This document shows positions 1-6,479 of a stretch of 11,349 bases of DNA, in pieces. The notes under the pieces are model-generated. The model was not told the DNA's origin. It did not search any database and was given only the letters and a program-made list of their open reading frames with translations. This stretch comes from DATJZH01 sp035499215 (GTDB taxonomy: Bacteria > Actinomycetota > Actinomycetes > Streptosporangiales > Streptosporangiaceae), in the NCBI GenBank assembly GCA_035499215.1, contig DATJZH010000106.1, positions 1-11,349 of the forward strand, in the 5' to 3' direction. Within the stretch, counting starts at the first letter, position 1. Each line of letters begins with the position of its first letter. Made by a program: the position numbers and the translations under genes.

Positions 1-75
1 GGCTCCCGCGATAGGACTCGAACCTATAACCTGCCGGTTAACAGCCGGACGCTCTGCCGATTGAGCTACGCGGGA
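1..75 (-). tRNA. tRNA-Asn (anticodon GUU)
   Basis: Read on the minus strand, a complete cloverleaf of 73 nt runs from 75 down to 3. The 7-bp acceptor stem pairs 69-75 with 4-10, the D arm is GCTC/GAGC, and the T arm is ATAGG/CCTAT around TTCGAGT. The anticodon loop is CTGTTAA, so the anticodon is GTT (plus positions 40-42) and the tRNA decodes asparagine AAC/AAU codons. The discriminator base is G at position 3, and positions 2-1 read CC, so the CCA tail appears to be encoded but its A falls outside the window. One oddity is that the first anticodon-stem pair (27-43, plus positions 49 and 33) is a U-C mismatch, leaving four pairs in that stem. Confidence 0.97.
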
Positions 76-131
76 TCGGACGACACCCGGTGCGCGGACC
101 GCCGACTCGGCGCACCTGCGTCGCGGCCACC

Positions 132-137
132 AGGGTA
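132..137 (-). promoter_or_regulatory. Possible -10 box of the tRNA-Asn promoter
   Basis: On the minus strand this reads TACCCT, matching the actinobacterial TAnnnT -10 form. It lies about 57 nt upstream of the tRNA 5' end, which would leave a short leader to be trimmed by RNase P. No convincing -35 hexamer is visible 16-19 nt upstream, so this is a weak call. Confidence 0.25.
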
Positions 138-175
138 GCGCACCCGCGGCCCCTCGCGAGCGGACAGACCGCCCT

Positions 176-197
176 GGTGCACCCCGGTGCATAACAA
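176..197 (+). promoter_or_regulatory. Candidate control region of the YtxH-like gene
   Basis: GGTGCA occurs twice (176-181 and 186-191), 10 bp apart, or one helical turn. An unusually A/T-rich patch, CATAACAAT (190-198), follows and could serve as a -10 region. It lies about 100 nt upstream of the ATG at 300. The spacing suggests a promoter with an adjacent repeated site, but nothing here identifies a regulator. Confidence 0.2.
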
Positions 198-299
198 TCT
201 ACCCGCGGGGCATGACGCAAAGACATGTGCCGCACCGCAGGACTGGCACCCGACTGGGGAAGCCAGCGCGGCGCACGCTGACTTGCCAGGAGAGGTCAC

Positions 300-671
300 A
301 TGCACCGGTATCGCATCACTTTTCTCGGCGGCCTCGCCGCGGGGTTCGTCCTGGGCACCCGGGCAGGCCGGGAGCGTTACGAGCAGATGACCAAGCTGGC
401 GCGCACGATCGCCGCCAGCCCTGCTGCGCAGCAGGCGGCCGGAGCGCTCCAGGCGCAGGCGGCAGGCCTGCTGAAGTCCGCCGGGTCCACGGTCACCGGC
501 CGGCTGCAGGAACGTGTGCCCAGGCTGGCTGGCGGCGCCAGGAACAAGATCCCCGGCCTGCGGCACCGCAACGGCAGTACCGCGCACTCCGAAACCGGCG
601 GCGGCCCCGAGGCGAGCGGCAACTACCCTTTCGCCACGACCAGCAGCCGGGCGGAGCGTAACGGCCGCTGA
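300..671 (+). CDS. YtxH-like small membrane-anchored protein
   Basis: This 123-residue protein begins with a single hydrophobic segment (about residues 7-20, FLGGLAAGFVLGT), followed by the RAGRERYEQM motif (21-30). That combination is typical of the YtxH-type family widespread in actinobacteria. The rest is an Ala/Gln-rich amphipathic stretch (about 35-85) that could form a helix or coiled coil, and a polar, probably disordered tail. The likely topology is one N-terminal membrane anchor with a basic cytoplasmic part. The biochemical role of the family is not established. The start is fixed by a strong ribosome binding site, AGGAGAGG at 288-295. The gene converges on the sigma factor gene with only 23 bp between their stop codons. 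Family assignment is fairly sure; function is unknown. Confidence 0.8.
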   Translation: MHRYRITFLGGLAAGFVLGTRAGRERYEQMTKLARTIAASPAAQQAAGALQAQAAGLLKSAGSTVTGRLQERVPRLAGGARNKIPGLRHRNGSTAHSETGGGPEASGNYPFATTSSRAERNGR

Positions 672-678
672 CAGCGGC
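664..678. terminator. Inverted repeat at convergent gene ends
   Basis: GCCGCTG-A-CAGCGGC is a perfect 7-bp inverted repeat that spans the YtxH-like stop codon. A realistic hairpin is a 5-bp stem with a 5-nt loop. No U-tract follows on either strand. Its position between two convergent genes with almost no spacer makes a bidirectional termination or end-protection role plausible, but the structure is short. Confidence 0.35.
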
Positions 679-694
679 TGCCCTGCGTCTGCGC

Positions 695-1849
695 TCAGGC
701 GAGATACTCGCGCAGCATCTGGGCCCGGCTGGGATGCCGCAGTTTGGCCAGAGTCTTGGACTCAATCTGGCGGATGCGCTCGCGGGTGACGCCGAACTCC
801 CTGCCGACTTCCTCGAGCGTCCGCGGGTGGCCGTCTGTCAGCCCGAACCGCAGCTGGATGATCCGCTGCTCGCGGCGAGTGAGGTTGTCCAGGACCTGCT
901 CAAGCTGATCCTGGAGCATGATGAAGGCAGCCGCCTCCATCGGGACGACCGCGTCGGCATCCTCGATGAAGTCGCCGAGATCGGAGTCCTCCTCGCCGAT
1001 CGGGGACTGCAGCGAAACCGGTTCCTGGGCGATCCGCTGGATCTCGGCCACCCGCTCCGGGCTCAGGCCCATTTCCGCCGCGATCTCATCAGGAGCGGCC
1101 TCGCGGCCCAGATCCTGATGGAGCTGCCGCTGGATGCGGGCCATCTTGTTGATGGTCTCGACCATGTGCACGGGAATCCGGATCGTCCTTGCCTGGTCGG
1201 CAATGGCGCGGGTGATGGCCTGCCGGATCCACCAGGTTGCGTAGGTCGAGAACTTGTAGCCCTTGGTGTAGTCGAACTTCTCCACCGCGCGGATCAGGCC
1301 CAGGTTTCCCTCCTGGATCAGGTCCAGGAAGACCAGACCGCGACCTATATACCGCTTGGCGATCGACACGACCAGGCGCAGGTTGGCCTCGATCAGCCGC
1401 TGCTTTGCCCGCAGGCCGTCGGCGGCGAGCAGAGCCAGCTCGGCGATCTCGGTGCCGTCGGCGCCGCGCCCGCCGAATCCGCCCTGCAGCTTCTCCTCGG
1501 CGAACAGCCCGGCCTCGATGGCCTTCGCGAGCTCGACCTCGTCCTGAGCAGTCAGCAGCGGAACCCGGCCGATCTCGCGCAGATAGATCCGGACCAGGTC
1601 ACCGGTGGCGGCACGGCGGCTCGTGTCGACCGCGCCGCGCGGCAATTCCTCCGGCTCGTCCGTGGCTGCCTCGACAACGTCCACGCCCTCATCAGCGAGG
1701 AGCTTGAGAACGCCGTCAATGGCTTCCGCGGGCAGATCGCAGCTGTCAAAGGCCGCGGCAAGATCAGCCATCGCGACTGTTCCGCAGGCTCTCGCCTGCG
1801 CGACCAGATCGGTTACCCGGTCTACGGGGGGCAGAACCGCAAGGCTCAT
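695..1849 (-). CDS. rpoD: RNA polymerase sigma-70 factor, RpoD/SigA type
   Basis: This 384-residue sigma factor directs RNA polymerase core to promoters. Domains in order are region 1.1 (about 8-62), region 1.2 (about 83-115, DLVRIYLREIGRVPLLT), region 2 (about 150-222, with the -10-reading and melting segment FSTYATWWIRQAITRAIADQ), region 3 (about 230-308, including GDFIEDADA), and region 4 with the -35-reading helix-turn-helix (about 344-373, GVTRERIRQIESKTLAKLRHP with one residue of variation in family terms). Region 1.1 is typical of principal sigmas, but the protein lacks the long acidic N-terminal extension of HrdB/SigA in many actinobacteria, so it could be a primary or a group 2 sigma. 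An in-frame TGA lies 18 nt upstream of ATG 1849, so translation cannot start earlier. The Shine-Dalgarno match is weak. It lies 116 bp downstream of dnaG on the same strand. Confidence 0.92.
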   Translation of the reverse strand: MSLAVLPPVDRVTDLVAQARACGTVAMADLAAAFDSCDLPAEAIDGVLKLLADEGVDVVEAATDEPEELPRGAVDTSRRAATGDLVRIYLREIGRVPLLTAQDEVELAKAIEAGLFAEEKLQGGFGGRGADGTEIAELALLAADGLRAKQRLIEANLRLVVSIAKRYIGRGLVFLDLIQEGNLGLIRAVEKFDYTKGYKFSTYATWWIRQAITRAIADQARTIRIPVHMVETINKMARIQRQLHQDLGREAAPDEIAAEMGLSPERVAEIQRIAQEPVSLQSPIGEEDSDLGDFIEDADAVVPMEAAAFIMLQDQLEQVLDNLTRREQRIIQLRFGLTDGHPRTLEEVGREFGVTRERIRQIESKTLAKLRHPSRAQMLREYLA

Positions 1850-1916
1850 GCAGACCAGTGTGCGTCAGGATTCGCCCGTTACGGGGATGTAATATTGTCA
1901 CCTTGGCGCTAGTAAC

Positions 1917-1936
1917 GCACAGAGCAGCCTGTGTGC
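1917..1936. other. Imperfect hairpin between dnaG and the sigma gene
   Basis: Eight-base arms (GCACAGAG and, at the other end, CTGTGTGC) fold with one internal mismatch around a 4-nt loop. It sits in the 116-bp gap between the dnaG stop and the sigma start. No U-tract follows, so it is not a standard terminator. An RNA processing or mRNA-stability site would fit the position, but this is inference. An A/T-rich patch at 1889-1900 nearer the sigma start may contain an internal promoter, with no clear consensus pair. Confidence 0.25.
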
Positions 1937-1965
1937 ATGTCGCTACAATGTGCCCGCCGTGACGG

Positions 1966-4029
1966 CTACAGCGCGCCCGCGGCGCGGTCGGCCAGCACCT
2001 TGCGGCGCTGCTCATGCGCAATGAGATCGCCGAACATGCGGTTGTACTCAGCTGGCTCCTCGACCGGGTTCAGCCGCTGCAGCCGGGACTTGAGCCGGGC
2101 AATCCGCCGGCTGACTGCGAGCTCTTCCACCCTGGCGAGCTGGGCCTCAGCGTAACGCTCATCGGGTTCGGCGTCGGTCCCCGGCGCGTGCAGCGGCTCG
2201 ACGGCCAGCTGGGTCAGCATGCCCCTGACCCGGTCGTCGGGCGCCGCGTTGCGCAGCCGCTCAGCCCACTGCCGGCCGCCGGCCGCTGCCCCGGCGCCGC
2301 CGCACCCGGCGATCACCGCGAAGACAGCACGGTGCACGGGGGCGGTGAAGGACTCGCCGCCGAGCGCGTCGAAGCTGGGACCGCAGAGCGCGGGCCGCTG
2401 CACGGCGAGCTTGAGTGCCTCGCGCTCCACCTGGAGCATGGGATCCCGCAAGTCGTACGGCAGCTCGCCCGGGCCCTGCTGACGTGCCGGGCCCTGGACT
2501 GCCGCTTGCCCTTGACCGTGCTGCCCAGGGTCCCGCCCGCTGTCCTGCAGCCCGCTGTCCGGCAGCCCCGTCCGCGGATCCGCCGGGCGCTGCTGGCCGC
2601 CCAGCTCATCGGTGCGCCGCTCACCAGTGCGCCGCTCATCGGGCCGGCGGCCGTCGCCGCGGCGGCTATCAGCGCGCTGGCCGGTTCGCTGGCTGGCCGC
2701 CGTCCGGCTGTGCATCCTGATGCGCTCCAGCACGAAGCCCTCGTCCATCAGGCCGAGCCACCGGTCCAGGCTGACCGCGTACAGCTGGCGCAAGCCGCGG
2801 TCCTTGATCCTGGCCACGATCGGCGCCGCCGCATCCAGCGCCGCCAGGCGGCCCTCAGCGCTGTCCAGATCATGCTCGGTGAGCACACTGCGGACGGCGA
2901 ACTCAAACAGCGGCACCCGGCGCGCGACCAGTTCGCGGACGGCGGCACCGCCCTCCTTCAGCCGCAGTTCACAAGGGTCAAGGCCATCGGGCTGCACTGC
3001 GACGAACGTTTGCGTGACGAACTTCTCCTCCATGCCGAACGCGCGCAGCGCGGCCCGCCGGCCCGCGGCATCACCATCGAACGTAAAGATCACTTCGCCG
3101 CGGAACTGGCTGTCGTCCATCAGCAGCCGCCGCAGGATCGTGACATGACCTTCGCCGAAGGAGGTGCCGCTCGTCGCCACGGCCGTGCCGACGCCGGCCA
3201 GGTGGCAGGCCATGACATCGGTGTAGCCCTCGACGATGACTGCCTGCCGCCGCTGGGCTATGTCCCGCTTCGCCAGGTCTGCGCCATAGAGCACGGCGCT
3301 CTTCTTGAACAGCGGGCTCTCCGGCGAGTTCAGGTACTTCGGGCCGTCGTCGTCTGCGCGCAGCTTTCGGGCGCCGAACGCGATCACGTCACCGCCCAGG
3401 TCCCTGATCGGCCACATCAGGCGGCCGCGGAACTTGTCGATCAGGCCGCGCCTGCCCTGGCTGGCCAGCCCGCCGGTGAGCAGTTCCATCTCGGTGAAGC
3501 CGCGGCCGCGCAGGTGCTTTGTCAGCACGTCCCACTCGGCTGGCGAGTAGCCGACGCCGAACCGCTGCGCGTCGGCCGGGTCAAAGCCGCGCTCGGACAG
3601 GAAGTCGCGTGCCGGGAGGGCATCGGCGGACAGGAGCCGTTCTGAATAGAACTCGGCAGCCGCCCGGTGCGCACGGAGGATTCTGCGCCGCTGGCTCTGC
3701 TCCTGGCCTGGCACGTAGCCGCCCTGCTCGTAGCGCAGGTCGATGGCCGCTCGTGCCGCCAGCCGCTCGACGGCCTCCGTGAAGCTGAGGTTATCGATCT
3801 TCTGCACGAACCTGATGACGTCGCCGCCCTCGGAGCAGGAGAAGCAGTACCACAGGCCGCGCGCCGGGGTCACATTGAACGACGGCGTCTTCTCGTCATG
3901 GAACGGGCACAGGGCCTTGAGCGAGCCGCCGCCCGCGCCCCGCAGCTGCAGGTACTCCCCCACAACCTCCTCGACCGCCGAGCGCTCGCGCACCAGCGCG
4001 ATGTCCTCATCGCGGATCCGGCCCGGCAT
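1966..4029 (-). CDS. dnaG: DNA primase DnaG
   Basis: This 687-residue primase makes RNA primers for chromosome replication and works with the replicative helicase DnaB. The N-terminal CHC2 zinc finger is intact: C41, H44, C62 and C65 with the family spacing C-x2-H-x17-C-x2-C. The catalytic core follows, with the TOPRIM motifs EGYTD (E267) and DGD (318-320) that bind the catalytic metals. A low-complexity Arg/Glu/Gln/Gly-rich linker (about 440-525) leads to a helical C-terminal domain (about 527-685) in the position of the DnaB-interacting domain. The linker contains two 15-bp tandem duplications at DNA level. The start is ATG 4029, preceded by GGAGG about 7 nt upstream. The sigma gene lies 116 bp downstream, as in a dnaG-rpoD operon. 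Length is normal to slightly long for actinobacterial primases because of the linker. Confidence 0.98.
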   Translation of the reverse strand: MPGRIRDEDIALVRERSAVEEVVGEYLQLRGAGGGSLKALCPFHDEKTPSFNVTPARGLWYCFSCSEGGDVIRFVQKIDNLSFTEAVERLAARAAIDLRYEQGGYVPGQEQSQRRRILRAHRAAAEFYSERLLSADALPARDFLSERGFDPADAQRFGVGYSPAEWDVLTKHLRGRGFTEMELLTGGLASQGRRGLIDKFRGRLMWPIRDLGGDVIAFGARKLRADDDGPKYLNSPESPLFKKSAVLYGADLAKRDIAQRRQAVIVEGYTDVMACHLAGVGTAVATSGTSFGEGHVTILRRLLMDDSQFRGEVIFTFDGDAAGRRAALRAFGMEEKFVTQTFVAVQPDGLDPCELRLKEGGAAVRELVARRVPLFEFAVRSVLTEHDLDSAEGRLAALDAAAPIVARIKDRGLRQLYAVSLDRWLGLMDEGFVLERIRMHSRTAASQRTGQRADSRRGDGRRPDERRTGERRTDELGGQQRPADPRTGLPDSGLQDSGRDPGQHGQGQAAVQGPARQQGPGELPYDLRDPMLQVEREALKLAVQRPALCGPSFDALGGESFTAPVHRAVFAVIAGCGGAGAAAGGRQWAERLRNAAPDDRVRGMLTQLAVEPLHAPGTDAEPDERYAEAQLARVEELAVSRRIARLKSRLQRLNPVEEPAEYNRMFGDLIAHEQRRKVLADRAAGAL
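2536..2565. repeat. 15-bp tandem duplication in dnaG linker (copy pair 1)
   Basis: Two adjacent 15-bp units begin CCCGCTGTCC and end GCAG (2536-2550 and 2551-2565). They differ at a single base. On the minus strand they encode a five-residue repeat of the LPDSG/LQDSG type. Being a multiple of three, the duplication keeps the dnaG frame open. Confidence 0.85.
2612..2641. repeat. 15-bp tandem duplication in dnaG linker (copy pair 2)
   Basis: Two adjacent 15-bp units share the 12-bp core GTGCGCCGCTCA (2612-2626 and 2627-2641). A third, more diverged unit follows. On the minus strand they encode charged pentapeptide repeats of the type ERRTG, ERRTD and ERRPD. Confidence 0.85.
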
Positions 4030-4068
4030 ATATCGCCTCCGCTCCTGCCGCGCAGCCTGGTCGCGGCG

Positions 4069-4074
4069 AGTCTA
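4069..4074 (-). promoter_or_regulatory. Candidate dnaG -10 box
   Basis: The minus strand reads TAGACT, a good TAnnnT match, placing transcription start near 4062 and a leader of about 33 nt that contains the dnaG ribosome binding site. No clear -35 hexamer is seen. It lies in the 93-bp divergent spacer shared with the HAD phosphatase gene. Confidence 0.4.
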
Positions 4075-4109
4075 GTCCCGGCTCCGGCGGCGCGGGCCGG
4101 CTCGGCTGG

Positions 4110-4115
4110 TAGCCT
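4110..4115 (+). promoter_or_regulatory. Candidate -10 box for a leaderless HAD phosphatase mRNA
   Basis: TAGCCT ends 7 nt before the GTG at 4123, so transcription would begin at or next to the start codon. There is no Shine-Dalgarno sequence before this GTG. Together these fit a leaderless transcript, which is common in actinobacteria. No strong -35 is visible. Confidence 0.45.
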
Positions 4116-4122
4116 CCCGGGC

Positions 4123-4836
4123 GTGGCCGGCCTTCTCGTGCTCTGGGATGTGGACTTCACCCTCGTGGACGCGGGCGGGATCGGCTGGCACCTCTACGAG
4201 CTGGCGTTCACCGAGATGTTCGGCGAACCGCCGCCCCGCCCCTCGTCGCTGGCTGGACGCACCGATCGCGCGATCGCGCTCGAGGTGCTCGCGCTGGCGG
4301 GCCAGCCGGACCCGCGTCAGCAGGTCGCTGCCTTCGAGGCCGTGATGGCAGCCCGCGCGCCGGAACTGGCGGGCCTGGTCCGCGAGCGCGGCGTAGCGCT
4401 GCCGGGCGCCGCCGCGGCCATGGCGGCCCTGGCGGACGGCCATCGGCCCCAGGCGGTGGTCCAGTCCCTGCTGACCGGCAACATCCGCCCGCTGGCCGAG
4501 GTGAAGCTCGGCCCGCTTGGCCTGACCCGTCATCTGGATCTTGACGTCGGCGCCTACGGCGACGCCAGTGCGGTCAGGGCGGAGCTGGTGGACGTGGCGC
4601 GGCGCGGCGCTGCGCTGACGTACCGGCGCAGCTTTGCCGGCGAGGCGACGGTGCTGGTCGGCGACACCCCGCTGGACGTGGGCGCGGCGCTGGCTTCCGG
4701 TGCCCGCGGCGTCGGCGTCGCCACCGGCCTTTTCAGCGCCGGGGAACTCGCCGCTGCTGGCGCGCACGCCGTGCTGCCCGACCTCACCGACACCGGCCGC
4801 GTGCTCGCCGCGATCCTCGGCCTGCCCCGGCCCTGA
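4123..4836 (+). CDS. HAD-superfamily hydrolase (phosphatase-like)
   Basis: This 237-residue protein belongs to the haloacid dehalogenase superfamily, subfamily I, similar to phosphoglycolate phosphatase and beta-phosphoglucomutase types. Motif I is WDVDFT, with nucleophile D9 and acid/base D11. Motif II is SLLTGN (T118), the motif III lysine is K128, and motif IV is VGDTPLD (D181 and D185) for magnesium binding. A helical cap (about residues 20-85) lies between motifs I and II. The probable reaction is hydrolysis of a small phosphorylated metabolite; the substrate cannot be read from sequence. The frame stays open far upstream (to 3667), but that part overlaps dnaG on the other strand. The start at GTG 4123 is chosen because the fold begins there and a -10 box lies 7 nt before it. 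GTG 4138 is an alternative. Confidence 0.88.
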   Translation: MAGLLVLWDVDFTLVDAGGIGWHLYELAFTEMFGEPPPRPSSLAGRTDRAIALEVLALAGQPDPRQQVAAFEAVMAARAPELAGLVRERGVALPGAAAAMAALADGHRPQAVVQSLLTGNIRPLAEVKLGPLGLTRHLDLDVGAYGDASAVRAELVDVARRGAALTYRRSFAGEATVLVGDTPLDVGAALASGARGVGVATGLFSAGELAAAGAHAVLPDLTDTGRVLAAILGLPRP

Positions 4837-4899
4837 GCACGTCGCGCCCGCCGTCATCGCCGGCTCCGCCCGCCGGGTCGCCTGCCTGCCGCAGTTCCC

Positions 4900-5100
4900 T
4901 GATCACGGAAGATCTTCGGTTCCATAGGGCGGGTCACAGCATCGGAAAATTGAGGGTGGCCGGCGCAGCGCGGCGACGGCTGCCCAGCGGTCGGCGTCAT
5001 CGCCCCGCACCGGCTGGGCGGCCGGAGTGTCAGTCACCCGGCCCGGACAGATTTTCGGTCCTGCTGCGTCCCGCTATCCGCGGAGGATCCTCCGTGATCA
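4900..5100. repeat. 201-bp imperfect inverted-repeat element, MITE-like
   Basis: The left arm (4900-4963) and the reverse complement of the right arm (5038-5100) align colinearly. The outer 20 bases match at 17 positions and both begin TGATCACGGA. ATA then occurs in both, followed by GCGGGTCACAGCA against GCGGGACGCAGCA (11 of 13), CGGAAAAT against CCGAAAAT (7 of 8), and GGCCGG in both. By eye this is about 44 matches over 63 columns. The middle of about 75 bp has no open frame of note. It lies between two convergent genes, so it is unlikely to be a promoter. It may be a miniature inverted-repeat element, a decayed insertion-sequence remnant, or a long terminator-like hairpin. I found no clear target-site duplication. 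Confidence 0.6.
5081..5094. repeat. Perfect 14-bp palindrome
   Basis: CGGAGGATCCTCCG is a perfect palindrome inside the right arm of the inverted-repeat element, directly abutting the palindrome TGATCA (5095-5100 region). The left arm has the matching pair TGATCA and a near-palindrome centred on GAAGATCTTC (4908-4917). Such nested symmetry is typical of protein-binding ends of small elements. Confidence 0.6.
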
Positions 5101-5126
5101 CGCGAGGGCGGGCCGGGCCGGAAAGG

Positions 5127-6359
5127 TCAGGGCAGGAGGTCGGCCAGGGGGACGTCGGGGTCGGTAAGGCGGGCCGGATCCACCGGAGTGCCGGCCCGGA
5201 TGAGTGCCTGGATGTCTTCGTTGACGTCCCAGACGTTGATGTTCATGCCCGCGACCACGGCGCCGTCGTTCAGCCAGAACGCGATGAACTCCGATGCGCG
5301 GGTGTCACCGCGGTAGACGACGTCGTCGTAACTGCCTGGCTCGGGCAGCCCGGCCGCCTCCATTCCCAGGTCGTACTGGTCACTGTAGAAGTAGGGCACG
5401 AGGTCATTCGATGCCCGCTGGCCCAGCATCGACCGGGCGGCGACGGGTCCCTGGGTCAGCGCGTTGGCCCAATGCTCCACCCGGATCCTGCGGCCGAGCA
5501 GGGGATTGAAAGCGCTGGCGACATCCCCGGCGGCGAAGATATCGGGATCGGACGTTCGCAGCGCCTCATCGGCCACGATGCCGTTGTCCACCTCCAGGCC
5601 GGCCTCGGCCGCGAATGCAGCGTTCGGCACCGCGCCGATCCCCACCACGACAACGTCGGCAGGCACCCGAGTGCCCGCCGACGTGATCACTTCGTGTATC
5701 CGGCCGCCCGCCGCACGCAGCTCGCTGACGCCTTCCCCGAACCGGAACGTGACGCCATGGCTGCGGTGCAGGCTGGCGTAGAAATCGCCGAGCTCGGGCC
5801 CGACCGACCGGTACAGCGCGCCGGCCTCTGGCTCGACGACCGTCACCTCGCAGCCGTAGTGCCGCGCGGCGGCAGCCGTCTCCAGGCCGATCCAGCCGGC
5901 CCCGGCGATCACCACCCGGCCGCCTGCCCGCAGCGCCGCGCCCAGCCGCTCGCTGTCGCCGACCGTGCGAAGGTAGCGGACGCCGTCGGTGTCCGCGCCC
6001 GGAGCCTGCAGGCGGCGCGGCGCGGCTCCGGTGGCGATCAGCAGCCTGTCATAGCCGACCGCCGTGCCGTCGGCCAGCATCAGCTGGCGGGACGCACGGT
6101 CCAGGGCGCTCACGGCGGAGCCGAGGCGCAGGTCGACACCGTGTCCGGTGTACCAGCCAGGCTCGTGGACGAATATCGAGTCCCGCTCCTCGTTGCCGAG
6201 CAGGTAGCCCTTGGACAGCGGCGGCCGTTCGTACGGGCGCTCTTCCTCGTCGCCGATCAGCACGACTGACCCGGCGAAGCCCTCCGCCCGCAGCGTCTCG
6301 GCGGCCTTGGCTCCGGCGAGGCTGGCGCCGACGATCACGTAGGTTCCTCCGGCCGGCAT
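5127..6359 (-). CDS. FAD-dependent ferredoxin (rubredoxin)-type reductase
   Basis: This 410-residue flavoprotein of the pyridine-nucleotide disulfide oxidoreductase family passes electrons from NAD(P)H through FAD to a small iron-sulfur protein. The N-terminal FAD-binding site is VIVGASLAG (8-16). RPPLSKGYL (45-53) is characteristic of ferredoxin reductases of oxygenase systems. The second Rossmann motif, GAGWIGLE (153-160), with acidic E176 after VTVV, suggests NADH preference. DIFAAGDVA (273-281) contacts FAD. The C-terminal 80 residues match the reductase C-terminal domain. The start at ATG 6359 is chosen over an upstream ATG at 6452 because AAGGAG (6365-6370) lies 5 nt before it and the fold begins there; the upstream extension is basic and unlike the family. 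No ferredoxin, P450 or dioxygenase gene is in the window, so the partner is unknown. Confidence 0.92.
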   Translation of the reverse strand: MPAGGTYVIVGASLAGAKAAETLRAEGFAGSVVLIGDEEERPYERPPLSKGYLLGNEERDSIFVHEPGWYTGHGVDLRLGSAVSALDRASRQLMLADGTAVGYDRLLIATGAAPRRLQAPGADTDGVRYLRTVGDSERLGAALRAGGRVVIAGAGWIGLETAAAARHYGCEVTVVEPEAGALYRSVGPELGDFYASLHRSHGVTFRFGEGVSELRAAGGRIHEVITSAGTRVPADVVVVGIGAVPNAAFAAEAGLEVDNGIVADEALRTSDPDIFAAGDVASAFNPLLGRRIRVEHWANALTQGPVAARSMLGQRASNDLVPYFYSDQYDLGMEAAGLPEPGSYDDVVYRGDTRASEFIAFWLNDGAVVAGMNINVWDVNEDIQALIRAGTPVDPARLTDPDVPLADLLP

Positions 6360-6412
6360 CGCGGCTCCTTCTGGTATCGGCTTCTTCCGGTAACGACTCC
6401 CTATGCTGCAGC

Positions 6413-6418
6413 AGGCTA
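6413..6418 (-). promoter_or_regulatory. Candidate -10 box of the reductase gene
   Basis: The minus strand reads TAGCCT about 54 nt upstream of the reductase ATG, predicting a leader of about 45 nt that includes its strong ribosome binding site. The dgt stop codon is 62 nt further upstream. Own transcription of the reductase is plausible because the gap after dgt is 120 bp. No clear -35 is seen. Confidence 0.3.
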
Positions 6419-6479
6419 GAGGACAGCGGCCGGGTTCCCGGCGCCGGACCATGCCAGCCCGGCCCCGCGATCCGCCGGG

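Noticed and set aside
734..1912. Plus-strand open frame of 392 codons opposite the sigma gene
   Set aside because: Antisense shadow of a clear sigma-70 factor; it has no family features.
1941..1955. Plus-strand TACAAT box as an antisense promoter into dnaG
   Set aside because: The hexamer is good but no -35 lies at proper spacing and no plus-strand gene follows.
2014..3645. Plus-strand open frame of 543 codons opposite dnaG
   Set aside because: Antisense shadow of an unmistakable primase gene, with no domain and biased composition.
3667..4122. N-terminal extension of the HAD phosphatase by 152 codons
   Set aside because: This part overlaps the conserved zinc-finger end of dnaG on the opposite strand and precedes the catalytic motif I, which normally lies at the N-terminus.
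6360..6452. 31-residue N-terminal extension of the reductase
   Set aside because: The extension is not family-like and the strong AAGGAG site directly precedes ATG 6359.
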